The notes under the pieces are model-generated. The model was not told where the DNA came from, searched no databases, and saw only the letters and a program-made list of their open reading frames with translations. 64,000 bases of DNA from Eubacteriales bacterium (GTDB lineage: Bacteria > Bacillota > Clostridia > Oscillospirales > Butyricicoccaceae): positions 1 to 64,000 of the forward strand of contig JAUNGQ010000007.1 in the NCBI GenBank assembly GCA_030524285.1, read 5' to 3'. A program made the position numbers and the translations under genes. This document shows positions 16,786 through 25,781 of the stretch, piece by piece (the first letter of the stretch is position 1; every line of letters begins with the position of its first letter).

Positions 16786-16814
16786 ATTATAGTACGATGT
16801 CACGGTAAATACAA
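16786..16814 (-). promoter_or_regulatory. Promoter of the apbE unit
   Basis: TTGTAT (16809-16814), 17 bp, TATAAT (16786-16791) on the minus strand. Confidence 0.65.
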
Positions 16815-16828
16815 CTGCGTAAAGCATG

Positions 16829-16864
16829 GAAAAGCCTGCACCGCCAAAGCAGCACAGGCTTTCC
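16829..16864 (-). terminator. Terminator of amt
   Basis: An AAAGCCTG / CAGGCTTT stem with a 16-nt loop is followed on the minus strand by TTTTCC. It lies 41 bp after the amt stop. Confidence 0.65.
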
Positions 16865-16904
16865 CGTGAACATGTATTAGGGATTGATGGAAGGATGCTA
16901 TTAT

Positions 16905-18614
16905 TTATTTCTCATACTGCAATGCGTCGTAGCCGACTGCACCAGTACGAATCTTGATGACATTCTGAACATCATAAATGAAGATCTTACCGTCGCCGAT
17001 ATGACCGGTATACAGAACCTTACGGCAGGTATCTACGACAGTTTCGACTGGAACACGGCTGATAACCATTTCAACCTTGGTCTTCGGATGCAGCGTAGCG
17101 TTCATCGCAACACCGCGGTAGTATTCCGTCGCGCCCTTCTCTACGCCGCAGCCCAGAACATTGGTAACAGTCAAGCCAGCTACACCAATTTCCTCCAGAG
17201 CATCTTTTAGAACCTCCAGACGGGACTGTCTGCAAATAACAACTACCTTAGACAGCTTATGACCATCTGTTGTGGTAGACGGTACTTCTGTTGCCGGAAT
17301 TGCTTCCTCAACAGAAACCGGAGCTCCTGCTGTCAGCTTTGCATCCGACTTGTAAAAACCGTTGACAGTGGGAATCGGCATGAAGTCAGCATATGCAGAA
17401 GACAGACCATGCTCCATGATATCCAGACCACGGATTTCCTCTTCCTCGCTTACACGCAGGCCCATGGTATGCTTAATAATCCAGAATACGATTGTCATCG
17501 TAACGCCAACCCATGCAATAACGCTGACAACGCCAAGGCACTGAATCAGGAAGAAATGTGCGCCATGACCGTAAAGCAAACCCTGATCTACAGAAAACAG
17601 ACCGGTCAAGATAGTGCCCATCGCACCGTTTACACCATGCACGCCGAAAGCGCCAACCGGGTCATCAATTTTCAGAACCTTTTCAACAAATTCAATACCG
17701 AATACAACAGCGATGCCTGCACAGATACCAATGATTGCTGCACCCAGCGGGCTTACCATATCTGTACCGGCCGTAATTGCAACCAGACCAGCCAGCGAAC
17801 CGTTCAGGGTCATGGAAACATCCGGCTTGCCGTAACGAATCCAGGTAACGCACATCGTTGTAACGGTAGCAACAGCAGCAGCCATATTCGTGGTAACATA
17901 TACCAGAGAAGCAGATTCATAAGCGCCATCCGTCATCGCAACTGTAGAAGCGCCATTGAAACCAAACCAGCAGAACCACAGAATAAATACGCCCAAAGCG
18001 CCAAGAGTCAGGGAGTGTCCCGGAATTGCCTTTGCCTTGCCATTCTTATCATACTTGCCAATACGCGGACCAAGGAATGCAGCGCCAATCAAAGCTGCAA
18101 CACCGCCTACCATATGCACACAGGTAGAACCGGCAAAATCATGGAAGCCCAACTGAGCCAACCAGCCGCCGCCCCAGATCCAATGTCCGGAAATTGGATA
18201 AATCACCGCGCTAATTACCATAGAATAAACGCAGTAGGCCGAGAACTTGGTTCTCTCCGCCATAGAACCGGAAACAATCGTTGCAGCAGTAGCACAGAAT
18301 ACCGTCTGGAAAATCAGCGTGGTATAGCCGCCCTCGCCGCCATTTGTCATAAAATCAAATCCGCCGATCAGTGCGCTGGAGCCGCCGAACATAATGCCGA
18401 AGCCAATTAACCAGTAAAGCGGAGTACCCAATGAAAAGTCCATCAGGTTTTTCATAATAATGTTGCCAGCGTTCTTAGAACGGGTAAAACCCGTTTCTAC
18501 CATAGCGAAGCCTGCCTGCATGAAGAAGACAAGCGCTGCACCCAGCAGTGTCCATGAAGTGTCAATCGCGGTGGCATGGTCAGCCAACACAGTCATAATA
18601 CTTGTGGTATCCAT
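16905..18614 (-). CDS. amt: Ammonium transporter fused to a C-terminal P-II domain
   Basis: The 569-residue protein combines an AmtB/Rh channel (about residues 1-420, eleven helices) with a GlnK/P-II-like domain (about 455-569). The channel shows FMQAGFAMVE near 33, the twin-His pore segments HMVGG near 165 and GVHGVNGAMG near 315. The P-II part has the LSKVVVICRQSRLEVLKDAL strand-helix start, a T-loop around EYYRG with Tyr, and GHIGDGKIFIYDV as the B-loop. In separate systems GlnK plugs Amt when nitrogen is rich; here the plug is built in. The start at MDTTSI follows AGAGGTAATG. It lies downstream of glnN behind a terminator, so it depends on read-through or an unseen promoter. Confidence 0.93.
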   Translation of the reverse strand: MDTTSIMTVLADHATAIDTSWTLLGAALVFFMQAGFAMVETGFTRSKNAGNIIMKNLMDFSLGTPLYWLIGFGIMFGGSSALIGGFDFMTNGGEGGYTTLIFQTVFCATAATIVSGSMAERTKFSAYCVYSMVISAVIYPISGHWIWGGGWLAQLGFHDFAGSTCVHMVGGVAALIGAAFLGPRIGKYDKNGKAKAIPGHSLTLGALGVFILWFCWFGFNGASTVAMTDGAYESASLVYVTTNMAAAVATVTTMCVTWIRYGKPDVSMTLNGSLAGLVAITAGTDMVSPLGAAIIGICAGIAVVFGIEFVEKVLKIDDPVGAFGVHGVNGAMGTILTGLFSVDQGLLYGHGAHFFLIQCLGVVSVIAWVGVTMTIVFWIIKHTMGLRVSEEEEIRGLDIMEHGLSSAYADFMPIPTVNGFYKSDAKLTAGAPVSVEEAIPATEVPSTTTDGHKLSKVVVICRQSRLEVLKDALEEIGVAGLTVTNVLGCGVEKGATEYYRGVAMNATLHPKTKVEMVISRVPVETVVDTCRKVLYTGHIGDGKIFIYDVQNVIKIRTGAVGYDALQYEK

Positions 18615-18707
18615 TGATACATTACCTCTTTTTATATGATTTGTGAAATTGGGTACATACATAGCGCATGTACGCCGTGCATGTGCCATAGAAAGAATAG
18701 AGAATTA

Positions 18708-18757
18708 AAGAAAAGGCGTATATACCTTCCCTTTCGGGTTTTGGTATACACGCCTTT
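18708..18757 (-). terminator. Terminator between glnN and amt
   Basis: An AAAGGCGT / ACGCCTTT stem continues after one mismatch with TATACC / GGTATA and has an inner CCCGAAAGGG hairpin. TTTTCTTTAATT follows on the minus strand. Confidence 0.8.
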
Positions 18758-18804
18758 GTGTCAAAATAATGTACGTATTTGTTTTCAGATCATTCTGAAT
18801 CAGC

Positions 18805-20886
18805 TTAAGAGTTTACACCGAACAGCAGCTTATCATAAGCCGGGAACGGCCAGTACTTGGCAGCGGTGTTGATTTCCATCTCATCGGCAACCTTACGCAG
18901 TGCTTCCATTGCCGGAATAACCGTGCCGCGCTGATAGTTTGCAGCCTCCTGCACATCCTCAATGTCGTTGCCGCCGGCAATTGCAACAGACAGAGCTTCC
19001 GTCTTTGCATAAGCATCAGCAGACAGAGTGGACAGCTTTTCGATTTCCTGAATTTCCAACGCAGCGTCGATGCCCAGCGTCTTCTTGTTGCAGGCAATGT
19101 CAGACAGCTCCTTGACATAGGAGGCTACAGCCGGAATAATATCCTTCTTCGCCATATCAACCATGGTGCGGGACTCAATCTTAATCAGCTTTGCATACTC
19201 TTCCAGCAGGATTTCCTTACGGGACATCAGCTCAGTCTCGCTCAGAACACCGTTGGACTCAAATACGTCAATGAACTCATCGTAGCATGCCAGCGCCTCC
19301 GGTGTGCTGCGCAGGTTCGGCAGACCGCGCTTCTCAGCCTCTTCTACCCAGCTGTCATCATAGCCATTGCCGTTGAAGATAACACGCTGATGCGCAGTCA
19401 ATTCACGCTTAACCAGTGCATTCAGTGCCTTGCGGAAATCCTCTGCACCCTCCAGCTCATCAGCATAGCCGCGGAATACATCAGCAACAGCAGTGTTCAG
19501 CATCATATTGATACATCCGATGTTCTGAGAGGAACCAGGCATACGGAATTCAAAACGGTTGCCGGTGAAAGCAAACGGAGAAGTTCTGTTACGATCTGTG
19601 TTATCCTTCGGGAATACCGGCAGTGTGGTAACGCCCAGTTCAATCTTAGCAGCGCCGGTACCAGCTGTCTCCTGACCAGCAATAATATCGTTCACAATGC
19701 GCTGCAGCTCATCACCAAGGAATACAGAAACAATTGCCGGAGGTGCTTCATTTGCGCCCAGACGATGGTCATTGCCAGCAGAAGCGACAGAAATGCGCAT
19801 CAGCTTTGCATACTTATCAACAGCAGCGATAACCGCAGTCAGAATCAGCATAAACTGTGCATTATCCTTCGGATTGCTGCCCGGATTCAGCAGATTTTCA
19901 CCAGCATCGGTGGACATAGACCAGTTGTTATGCTTGCCGGAACCGTTCACACCATCAAACGGCTTTTCATGGAACAGGCAGACCATACCATGCTTCAGCG
20001 CAACCTTCTTTGCAATATCCATCAACAGCTGATTGTTATCAGTTGCAATGTTGGTGGTAGAGAAAATCGGTGCAACTTCGTGCTGTGCTGGCGCTACTTC
20101 ATTGTGCTTGGTCTTAGCCAGCAGGCCATACTTCCACAGCTCTTCATCCAGATCTGCCATGAAGGAAGCGACGCGCGGCTTAATGGTACCAAAATAATGG
20201 TCATCCATTTCCTGACCCTTCGGGCTCATTGCACCGAACAGGGTACGGCCAGAGAAGATCAGGTCCTTACGTGCATCATAATACTTCTTATCAACAAGGA
20301 AGTATTCCTGCTCCGGACCTACGGTAGTGGTCACACGCTTGACATCCTTACCGAACAGGTTCAGTACACGACAAGCCTGCTTGCTGATGGCATCCATGGA
20401 ACGCAGCAGCGGAGTCTTCTTATCCAAAACTTCACCGGTGTAGGAGCAGAATGCAGTCGGAATATACAGCGTGCCATCCTTAACGAATGCATAGGAGCTC
20501 GGATCCCATGCAGTATAACCACGTGCTTCAAAGGTAGCGCGCAGACCGCCGGACGGGAAAGATGAAGCATCCGGCTCGCCCTGAATCAGTTCCTTGCCGC
20601 TGAAGGACATAATCACCTTGCCCCCAGCAGTTGGGCTGATAAAGGAGTCATGCTTTTCTGCGGTAACGCCGGTCATCGGCTGGAACCAATGGGTGTAGTG
20701 GGTTGCGCCCTTGTCTACTGCCCAATCCTTCATTGCGTTAGCGACAACGTTTGCAATGCTGACATCAAGCGGAGCTCCAAGCTCGATGGTCTTCATCAGC
20801 TTCTTGAATACTTCCTTCGGCAGCTTGTCGCGCATAACGTTTTCATTAAATACGTTCTCGCCGAAAATTTCCGGGATATTACTCAT
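18805..20886 (-). CDS. glnN: Glutamine synthetase type III
   Basis: GlnN makes glutamine from glutamate, ammonia and ATP. The 693-residue length and the N-terminal domain ([24 protein letters not shown] near residue 80) are typical of the large GS III class of Bacteroides, cyanobacteria and clostridia. Catalytic signatures include [13 protein letters not shown] near 200, [14 protein letters not shown] near 260, [12 protein letters not shown] near 320 and [16 protein letters not shown] near 440. GGAGGTGCG lies ten bases before the ATG at 20886. It is transcribed divergently from the split glutamate synthase operon, with a near-consensus promoter and a terminator-like hairpin in its short leader. 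Confidence 0.97.
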   Translation of the reverse strand: MSNIPEIFGENVFNENVMRDKLPKEVFKKLMKTIELGAPLDVSIANVVANAMKDWAVDKGATHYTHWFQPMTGVTAEKHDSFISPTAGGKVIMSFSGKELIQGEPDASSFPSGGLRATFEARGYTAWDPSSYAFVKDGTLYIPTAFCSYTGEVLDKKTPLLRSMDAISKQACRVLNLFGKDVKRVTTTVGPEQEYFLVDKKYYDARKDLIFSGRTLFGAMSPKGQEMDDHYFGTIKPRVASFMADLDEELWKYGLLAKTKHNEVAPAQHEVAPIFSTTNIATDNNQLLMDIAKKVALKHGMVCLFHEKPFDGVNGSGKHNNWSMSTDAGENLLNPGSNPKDNAQFMLILTAVIAAVDKYAKLMRISVASAGNDHRLGANEAPPAIVSVFLGDELQRIVNDIIAGQETAGTGAAKIELGVTTLPVFPKDNTDRNRTSPFAFTGNRFEFRMPGSSQNIGCINMMLNTAVADVFRGYADELEGAEDFRKALNALVKRELTAHQRVIFNGNGYDDSWVEEAEKRGLPNLRSTPEALACYDEFIDVFESNGVLSETELMSRKEILLEEYAKLIKIESRTMVDMAKKDIIPAVASYVKELSDIACNKKTLGIDAALEIQEIEKLSTLSADAYAKTEALSVAIAGGNDIEDVQEAANYQRGTVIPAMEALRKVADEMEINTAAKYWPFPAYDKLLFGVNS

Positions 20887-20925
20887 TGTACAACGCACCT
20901 CCATGCACGTATCTTGAAACATTTG

Positions 20926-21102
20926 TTATTGACTATTATTCATTACCTCTATAGGATATAACAAAAGAGGCGCCGCGGATAGGGAGTATCCACAGCGCCG
21001 TTGCTGTTTACGCTGTTTATTATAGTCCCGCTTTTTGGGTCTGTCAACCGAATTTTCCAATGTTTTTGTCTGTTTTTTGCAATTTTTACTATTTTTACTC
21101 AT
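20926..21102 (-). CDS. Possible small basic protein upstream of glnN
   Basis: This is a 58-codon frame beginning MSKNSKNCKKQTK, with an AAAGGAAG ribosome site six bases before the ATG. It is rich in Lys, Asn, Arg and Gln and has no recognised domain. The second half runs through the glnN promoter and attenuator hairpin, so coding is doubtful. Either a true short gene overlaps the regulatory region, or only chance keeps the frame open. Confidence 0.25.
   Translation of the reverse strand: MSKNSKNCKKQTKTLENSVDRPKKRDYNKQRKQQRRCGYSLSAAPLLLYPIEVMNNSQ
20963..20999 (-). promoter_or_regulatory. Terminator-like attenuator in the glnN leader
   Basis: About ten bases after the predicted glnN start site, GGCGC and GCGCC close a hairpin of about 13 bp (inner GTGGATA / TATCCGC, 5-nt loop) followed by TCTTTT. 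Upstream in the same leader, ACAGCG can pair with the left arm (CGCTGT), which would form a competing antiterminator. Confidence 0.6.
21019..21047 (-). promoter_or_regulatory. Promoter of glnN
   Basis: Perfect consensus: TTGACA (21042-21047), 17 bp, TATAAT (21019-21024) on the minus strand. Confidence 0.8.
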
Positions 21103-21180
21103 GGATTCTTCCTTTACGCCGGCTTTTCTATGCAAGTTGTATGAAATCCGCAAAATAAGTCAGTTTTTTTTGCAAGACGC

Positions 21181-21209
21181 TTGACGTATTCCTGCATTTA
21201 TTATAGAAT
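21181..21209 (+). promoter_or_regulatory. Distal promoter of the split glutamate synthase operon
   Basis: TTGACG (21181-21186), 17 bp, TAGAAT (21204-21209). A strong terminator-like hairpin follows immediately downstream. Confidence 0.6.
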
Positions 21210-21227
21210 AGGTACAGTGAACAAAGG

Positions 21228-21299
21228 CGTTCATTCCAGAGTATGTTTATTACTTAATTTGGTAGTAATATGCCCTGGAATGGACGTTTTTTCTTTTTT
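21228..21299 (+). promoter_or_regulatory. Terminator-like attenuator in the glutamate synthase leader
   Basis: CGTTCATTCCAG (21228-21239) pairs with CTGGAATGGACG (21275-21286) in a 12-bp stem with one G-T pair. An inner helix is possible, and TTTTTTCTTTTTTC follows. There is no upstream plus-strand gene for it to terminate, so it most likely attenuates the promoter at 21181-21209. Confidence 0.65.
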
Positions 21300-21309
21300 C
21301 TGCCATTTG

Positions 21310-21334
21310 GCCGGGGAGTAAACCATCCCGGCCT
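21310..21334 (+). promoter_or_regulatory. Second hairpin in the glutamate synthase leader
   Basis: GGCCGGG and CCCGGCC form a 7-bp GC-rich stem followed only by TTTGG. It is too weak for an efficient terminator and could be part of a regulatory fold. Confidence 0.4.
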
Positions 21335-21399
21335 TTGGTGTCAAAATGCAGTTTCACTGTGATCCATCTGCCATATATCAGATGATATTTCTTATTTTA

Positions 21400-21429
21400 T
21401 TGCTTGTATCATACTATAAATGTGATAAT
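21400..21429 (+). promoter_or_regulatory. Possible proximal promoter of the glutamate synthase operon
   Basis: TTGCTT (21400-21405), 18 bp, GATAAT (21424-21429). It lies downstream of the attenuator, so it could give attenuation-independent basal expression. Confidence 0.4.
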
Positions 21430-21460
21430 GTGAGGTTAATTTTTTTAGGAGGAATTTATC

Positions 21461-22561
21461 ATGCTAAAAGAGGGTCAATACCATATCCCCTCGGGATGTG
21501 CGATCTCGGGCATCTTCCACAAGGACGGACGCCGTACCGACGGCACTGAAATCATCCGTTCCATCTCGGTCATGCATGACCGTTCCAATGGTCTGGGCGG
21601 TGGCTTTGCAGCGTATGGCATTTACCCGGAATATGCGGACTGCTATGCGTTCCATCTATTCTATGATGAGCCAAATGTAAAGGATGCTTGTGAAAAGTTC
21701 CTGAACGAGCACTTTGAAATCGCATCCATGTCCCGTATCCCAACCCGAAAGCATCCGTCCATTACAGATGAACCGCTGATCTGGCGTTATTTCGTCGTCC
21801 CACGCCGTTATAAGCTGATTGAAACCCAGCTGAGTGAGGATGAGTTCGTTGTGCGCTGTGTGACCAATATTAACCATAAATATAAGGGCGCCTATGTATT
21901 CTCCAGCGGCAAGAACTGCGGCGTATTCAAGGCAATCGGTTTTCCGGAGGATGTAGGCCTGTACTATCGTCTGGAAGAATATGAAGCGTATTCCTGGACT
22001 GCACATGGACGTTATCCAACCAACACCCCTGGCTGGTGGGGCGGCGCACATCCGTTTGCCATGCTGGACTTTACCATCGTGCATAACGGCGAAATCTCGT
22101 CCTACGATGCAAACCGCCGTTCTATTGAAATGCACGGCTATAAATGCGACCTGCTGACCGATACCGAAGCAATTACCTATATCTTTGATTATCTGGTACG
22201 CAGAAAGGGCCTGACTCTGGAAGAGGCTGCTCATGTCGTTGCCGCTCCATTCTGGTCCACCATTGAAAAAATGCCGCCGGAGCAGCGGGCTGAGTATACT
22301 TATCTCCGCGACGCATTTGCCGGTCTGCTCATCAACGGCCCGTTCTCTATCATGCTTGGCTTTACCGGCGGTGTGATGGCCCTGAATGACCGCCTGAAGC
22401 TCCGCTCCATGGTTGTTGGTGAAAAGGGCGAAGACGTTTACATTGCATCGGAAGAAGCGGCAATCCGCGTCATCCAGCCTGAGCTGGATAAGATCTGGGC
22501 ACCGCGCGGCGGTGAGCCGGTCATTGTAACCTTAAACGAAGACGCGCAAGGAAAGGAATAA
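21461..22561 (+). CDS. Split glutamate synthase, glutaminase (class II amidotransferase) subunit
   Basis: The 366-residue protein is the stand-alone N-terminal nucleophile amidotransferase domain of an archaeal-type glutamate synthase. It releases ammonia from glutamine for the partner synthase subunit. The catalytic Cys is at residue 13 (SGCAISGIFHKDG), so a 12-residue propeptide must be removed. Substrate-binding motifs AHGRYPTNTPG near 182 and VHNGEISSYDANRR near 207 are present. TTAGGAGGAA precedes the ATG. It is the first of five tightly spaced genes (six-base gap to the next) that together replace one large GltB plus GltD. Confidence 0.9.
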   Translation: MLKEGQYHIPSGCAISGIFHKDGRRTDGTEIIRSISVMHDRSNGLGGGFAAYGIYPEYADCYAFHLFYDEPNVKDACEKFLNEHFEIASMSRIPTRKHPSITDEPLIWRYFVVPRRYKLIETQLSEDEFVVRCVTNINHKYKGAYVFSSGKNCGVFKAIGFPEDVGLYYRLEEYEAYSWTAHGRYPTNTPGWWGGAHPFAMLDFTIVHNGEISSYDANRRSIEMHGYKCDLLTDTEAITYIFDYLVRRKGLTLEEAAHVVAAPFWSTIEKMPPEQRAEYTYLRDAFAGLLINGPFSIMLGFTGGVMALNDRLKLRSMVVGEKGEDVYIASEEAAIRVIQPELDKIWAPRGGEPVIVTLNEDAQGKE

Positions 22562-22567
22562 TCCATC

Positions 22568-24073
22568 ATGGCTATTGAGTATTTATATCCCCAGTTTGAG
22601 GTGCTGCGCAATCCGGATCGCTGCATTGCATGTCGGGTATGCGAGCGCCAATGTTCAGAAGAAGTACATCGTTACGATCACGATTTAAAGAAGATGGTTT
22701 CGGACGAAAGCAAATGTGTCTGCTGCCATCGTTGCGTATCCCTGTGCCCTACCCGTGCACTGAAAATTACCAAGACCAACCACCAGTTCCGTGAAAATGC
22801 CAACTGGACCGGCGAGGTCATTCAGGAGGTTTACCGCCAGGCAGAATCCGGTGGTACGCTGCTGTCCTCCATGGGTAACCCGAAGGACTATCCGATTTAC
22901 TGGGACAAGATTCTGATCAATGCATCCCAGGTTACCAACCCATCCATTGACCCGCTGCGTGAGCCGATGGAAATCCGCACCTATCTCGGCAAGAAGCCTG
23001 GAACCATCGAACGCGATGAAAACGGCAAGCTCATTCCGAACCTGACTCCACGTCTGCGTCTGGATGTGCCGATCATGTTCTCTGCTATGTCCTATGGCTC
23101 CATCAGCTACAATGCACACGAATCGCTCGCGCGTGCTTCCAAAGCAATGGGAACCTTCTACAACACCGGTGAAGGCGGTCTGCACGAGGACTTTTACAAG
23201 TGGGGCGGCAACACCATTGTACAGGTTGCATCCGGCCGTTTTGGTGTTGAAAAGGATTACCTGAACGCAGGCGCCGCAGTGGAAATTAAAATCGGTCAGG
23301 GCGCAAAGCCGGGTATCGGCGGTCATCTGCCGGGAACCAAAGTTGCAGCAGATATCTCCCGTACCCGTATGATTCCGGAAGGCACCGATGCAATCTCCCC
23401 TGCCCCGCACCATGATATCTACTCCATCGAAGACCTGCGCCAGCTGGTATTCTCTCTGAAGGAAGCTACTGCATATAAAAAGCCGGTTATCGTTAAGATC
23501 TCCGCCGTACACAACGTAGCAGCAATTGCTTCCGGTATCGCACGTTCCGGTGCCGACATTATTGCAATTGACGGCTATCGCGGCGGCACTGGTGCGGCTC
23601 CAACCCGTATCCGTGACAACGTCGGTATCCCGATTGAACTGGCGCTGGCCGCTGTTGACCAGCGTCTGCGTGATGAAGGTATCCGTGATAATGTTTCTAT
23701 CGTCGTCGGCGGTTCCATCCGCAACTCCGCTGATATTGTCAAGGCAATCGCATTGGGCGCGGATGCAGTCTATATCGCAACATCTGCTCTGTTGACTCTT
23801 GGCTGCCACCTGTGCCGTACCTGCCAGAGAGGTAAGTGTAACTGGGGTATTGCAACCCAGCGTCCGGAGTTGGTAAAGCGTCTGAATCCGGATATCGGCA
23901 GTGAACGCCTGATAAACCTCCTCAATGCATGGAGCCATGAAATCCGTGAAATGATGGGCGGTATGGGTATCAATTCCATCGAAGCCCTGCGCGGCAACAG
24001 ACTGATGCTCCGTGGTATCGGTTTGAATGAGAAGGAACTGGAAATCCTCGGCATCAAGCACGCTGGCGAATAA
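22568..24073 (+). CDS. Split glutamate synthase, FMN/Fe-S synthase subunit
   Basis: The 501-residue catalytic subunit joins ammonia to 2-oxoglutarate and reduces the product to glutamate. Two N-terminal 4Fe-4S motifs (C19, C22, C25, C29; C50, C53, C56, C60) precede the GltB-type FMN barrel from about residue 100. The barrel shows AMSYGSISYNAHESLARA near 175, GQGAKPGIGGHLPG near 245 and DGYRGGTGAAP near 338. The CHLCRTCQRGKC segment near 420 supplies the 3Fe-4S cluster. The extra ferredoxin domain and lack of amidotransferase and GXGXG parts define the archaeal-type split enzyme. GGAAAGGAA precedes the ATG. Confidence 0.93.
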   Translation: MAIEYLYPQFEVLRNPDRCIACRVCERQCSEEVHRYDHDLKKMVSDESKCVCCHRCVSLCPTRALKITKTNHQFRENANWTGEVIQEVYRQAESGGTLLSSMGNPKDYPIYWDKILINASQVTNPSIDPLREPMEIRTYLGKKPGTIERDENGKLIPNLTPRLRLDVPIMFSAMSYGSISYNAHESLARASKAMGTFYNTGEGGLHEDFYKWGGNTIVQVASGRFGVEKDYLNAGAAVEIKIGQGAKPGIGGHLPGTKVAADISRTRMIPEGTDAISPAPHHDIYSIEDLRQLVFSLKEATAYKKPVIVKISAVHNVAAIASGIARSGADIIAIDGYRGGTGAAPTRIRDNVGIPIELALAAVDQRLRDEGIRDNVSIVVGGSIRNSADIVKAIALGADAVYIATSALLTLGCHLCRTCQRGKCNWGIATQRPELVKRLNPDIGSERLINLLNAWSHEIREMMGGMGINSIEALRGNRLMLRGIGLNEKELEILGIKHAGE

Positions 24074-24088
24074 GGGAGGCAGATCAGT

Positions 24089-24517
24089 ATGAAACGAGTA
24101 TACGTAAATGAAAAATGGTGTCTTGGATGCCATCTTTGTGAATATAACTGCGCCTTTGCCAATTCCGGTATGCGCGATATGGTAAAAGCCCTCAAAGACA
24201 GGGAAATTTTCCCACGTATCCGTGTCGAAGAAGGTGACAGCATCAATTTCGCTGTTTCCTGCCGTCACTGTGACAACCCGCTCTGTGTAAAGGGCTGTAT
24301 TTCCGGCGCCTTGTCGATTGAAGACGGTGTTATCTCCATTGATTCCAACAAATGCGTTGGCTGCTTTACCTGCGTGCTCTCCTGCCCGTATGGCTGCATC
24401 AGCACATCGGAATCCGGCGCCGTTCAGAAGTGCGAGCTTTGCACCAAAAACGCTGACGGTACACCGCAGTGCGTCGCAGGATGTCCGAACAACGCAATCG
24501 TATTTGAGGAGAGGTGA
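24089..24517 (+). CDS. 4Fe-4S electron-transfer protein of the glutamate synthase operon
   Basis: The 142-residue HycB/DmsB-type ferredoxin-like protein has four Cys clusters: CLGCHLCEYNC near residue 11, CRHCDNPLCVKGC near 58, CVGCFTCVLSCP near 90, and CELC with CVAGCP near 114-132. It probably wires electrons from the neighbouring FAD oxidoreductase to the FMN synthase subunit. AAGGGAGG precedes the ATG. The stop overlaps the ribosome site of the next gene. Confidence 0.88.
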   Translation: MKRVYVNEKWCLGCHLCEYNCAFANSGMRDMVKALKDREIFPRIRVEEGDSINFAVSCRHCDNPLCVKGCISGALSIEDGVISIDSNKCVGCFTCVLSCPYGCISTSESGAVQKCELCTKNADGTPQCVAGCPNNAIVFEER

Positions 24518-24522
24518 GCAAA

Positions 24523-25761
24523 TTGAAATATGTAGTTATCGGCAATGCAACTGCTGCAATCGGTACGGTGGAAGGTATTCGTTCAGTAGATCAGGACGGT
24601 GAAATCGTACTGATTTCCAGCGAGCCGCATTTCACCTATGGCCGCCCGCTCATCTCCTATCTGCTGCTGGGCAAGACCACGGAAGAAAAAATGAACTACC
24701 GTCCGACTGATTTTTATGAAAAAAATCATGTGACTACCATGCTTGGCCGCACAGTCACCAAAATTGATAAAGATGCAAAAAATGTCGTTCTGGAAAACGG
24801 CGAGACAGTTTCGTATGATAAGGTAGCAATCTGCACCGGTTCCCGCCCGTTTGTTCCGCCGATGGAGGGTCTGGACACGGTAGAAGATCAGACCGCTTTC
24901 ATGACTATGGATGATGCGCATCGTCTGGCAACACTGCTGGGCGATCAGAAGGATAAGGATGTCCTGATTATCGGCGCCGGCTTGATTGGTTTGAAGTGTG
25001 CAGAAGGTATTCTGCATCTGTCCAAATCCCTGACCATCATCGATATGGCGCCGCGTATTCTGCCGAATGTACTGGATGCGTACGGCTCCTCCTTCTTACA
25101 GGAGTATCTGGAACAGCTCGGTATGAAATTTTATCTGTCCGATTCCGTTGCCAAGTTTACAACACCGCATCACGCTGTATGCAAGAGCGGTCTGGAGCTG
25201 GACTTCGATGTTCTGGTTGTTGCTGTCGGCGTCCGTCCGAACACACAGCTGGCAGAGGAAATCGGCTGTGACGTAAACCGCGGTATTCTGGTCAATACCC
25301 ACAGTCAGACCAGCGTGGCAGACGTTTACGCGGCCGGCGATTGCACGGTGTCTCATGACATTGCGGCAAACGTTGACCGTATCCTTGCCATCCTGCCGAA
25401 TGCATACCAGCAGGGCGAGGTGGCCGGTATCAACATGGCAGGCGGCAACACGGTATTTGATTGCGCATTTCCGATGAATGCTTCCGGCTTCCTCGGCTTG
25501 CACATGATTACAGCTGGCAGCTATGATGGTGAAGCATATATCACCAAGGCCGATGGCATGTACAAGAAGCTGGTTGTACGCGACAATAAGCTCGTAGGCT
25601 TTATTCTGATTGGTGATGTTGACCGCGGCGGTATCTACACTTCCCTGATCCGCGATCAGGTTCCGTTGGATACCATCAACTTTGATCTGATTCGTGAGCA
25701 TCCGCAGCTGATGGCATTTGCTAAGTCTGCGCGTGCGAAGAAGCTCGCACAGCCGCACTAA
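24523..25761 (+). CDS. FAD-dependent NAD(P)H oxidoreductase of the glutamate synthase operon
   Basis: The 412-residue pyridine nucleotide-disulfide-type oxidoreductase has an N-terminal FAD Rossmann segment (YVVIGNATAAIG), a central NAD(P)-binding GAGLIGLKCAEG near residue 152, and a second FAD contact YAAGDCT near 272. It probably feeds NAD(P)H electrons to the Fe-S protein and synthase, replacing GltD. I place the start at a TTG (24523), because AGGAGAGGTGA is correctly spaced before it. A GTG nine bases upstream would leave the Shine-Dalgarno touching the start codon. It lies almost directly on the preceding stop. Confidence 0.87.
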   Translation: MKYVVIGNATAAIGTVEGIRSVDQDGEIVLISSEPHFTYGRPLISYLLLGKTTEEKMNYRPTDFYEKNHVTTMLGRTVTKIDKDAKNVVLENGETVSYDKVAICTGSRPFVPPMEGLDTVEDQTAFMTMDDAHRLATLLGDQKDKDVLIIGAGLIGLKCAEGILHLSKSLTIIDMAPRILPNVLDAYGSSFLQEYLEQLGMKFYLSDSVAKFTTPHHAVCKSGLELDFDVLVVAVGVRPNTQLAEEIGCDVNRGILVNTHSQTSVADVYAAGDCTVSHDIAANVDRILAILPNAYQQGEVAGINMAGGNTVFDCAFPMNASGFLGLHMITAGSYDGEAYITKADGMYKKLVVRDNKLVGFILIGDVDRGGIYTSLIRDQVPLDTINFDLIREHPQLMAFAKSARAKKLAQPH

Positions 25762-25781
25762 GGGAAAGGACGAAGCAAATT

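Noticed and set aside
17259-18410. Plus-strand open frame (about 383 codons) opposite amt
   Set aside because: Antisense shadow of the Amt-PII gene with no recognisable domains.
22685-24268. Long minus-strand open frame (about 527 codons) opposite the glutamate synthase FMN subunit gene
   Set aside because: It is the antisense shadow of a strongly conserved gene with full motif support. It has no ribosome site and its composition is rich in unlikely Cys and Thr runs.
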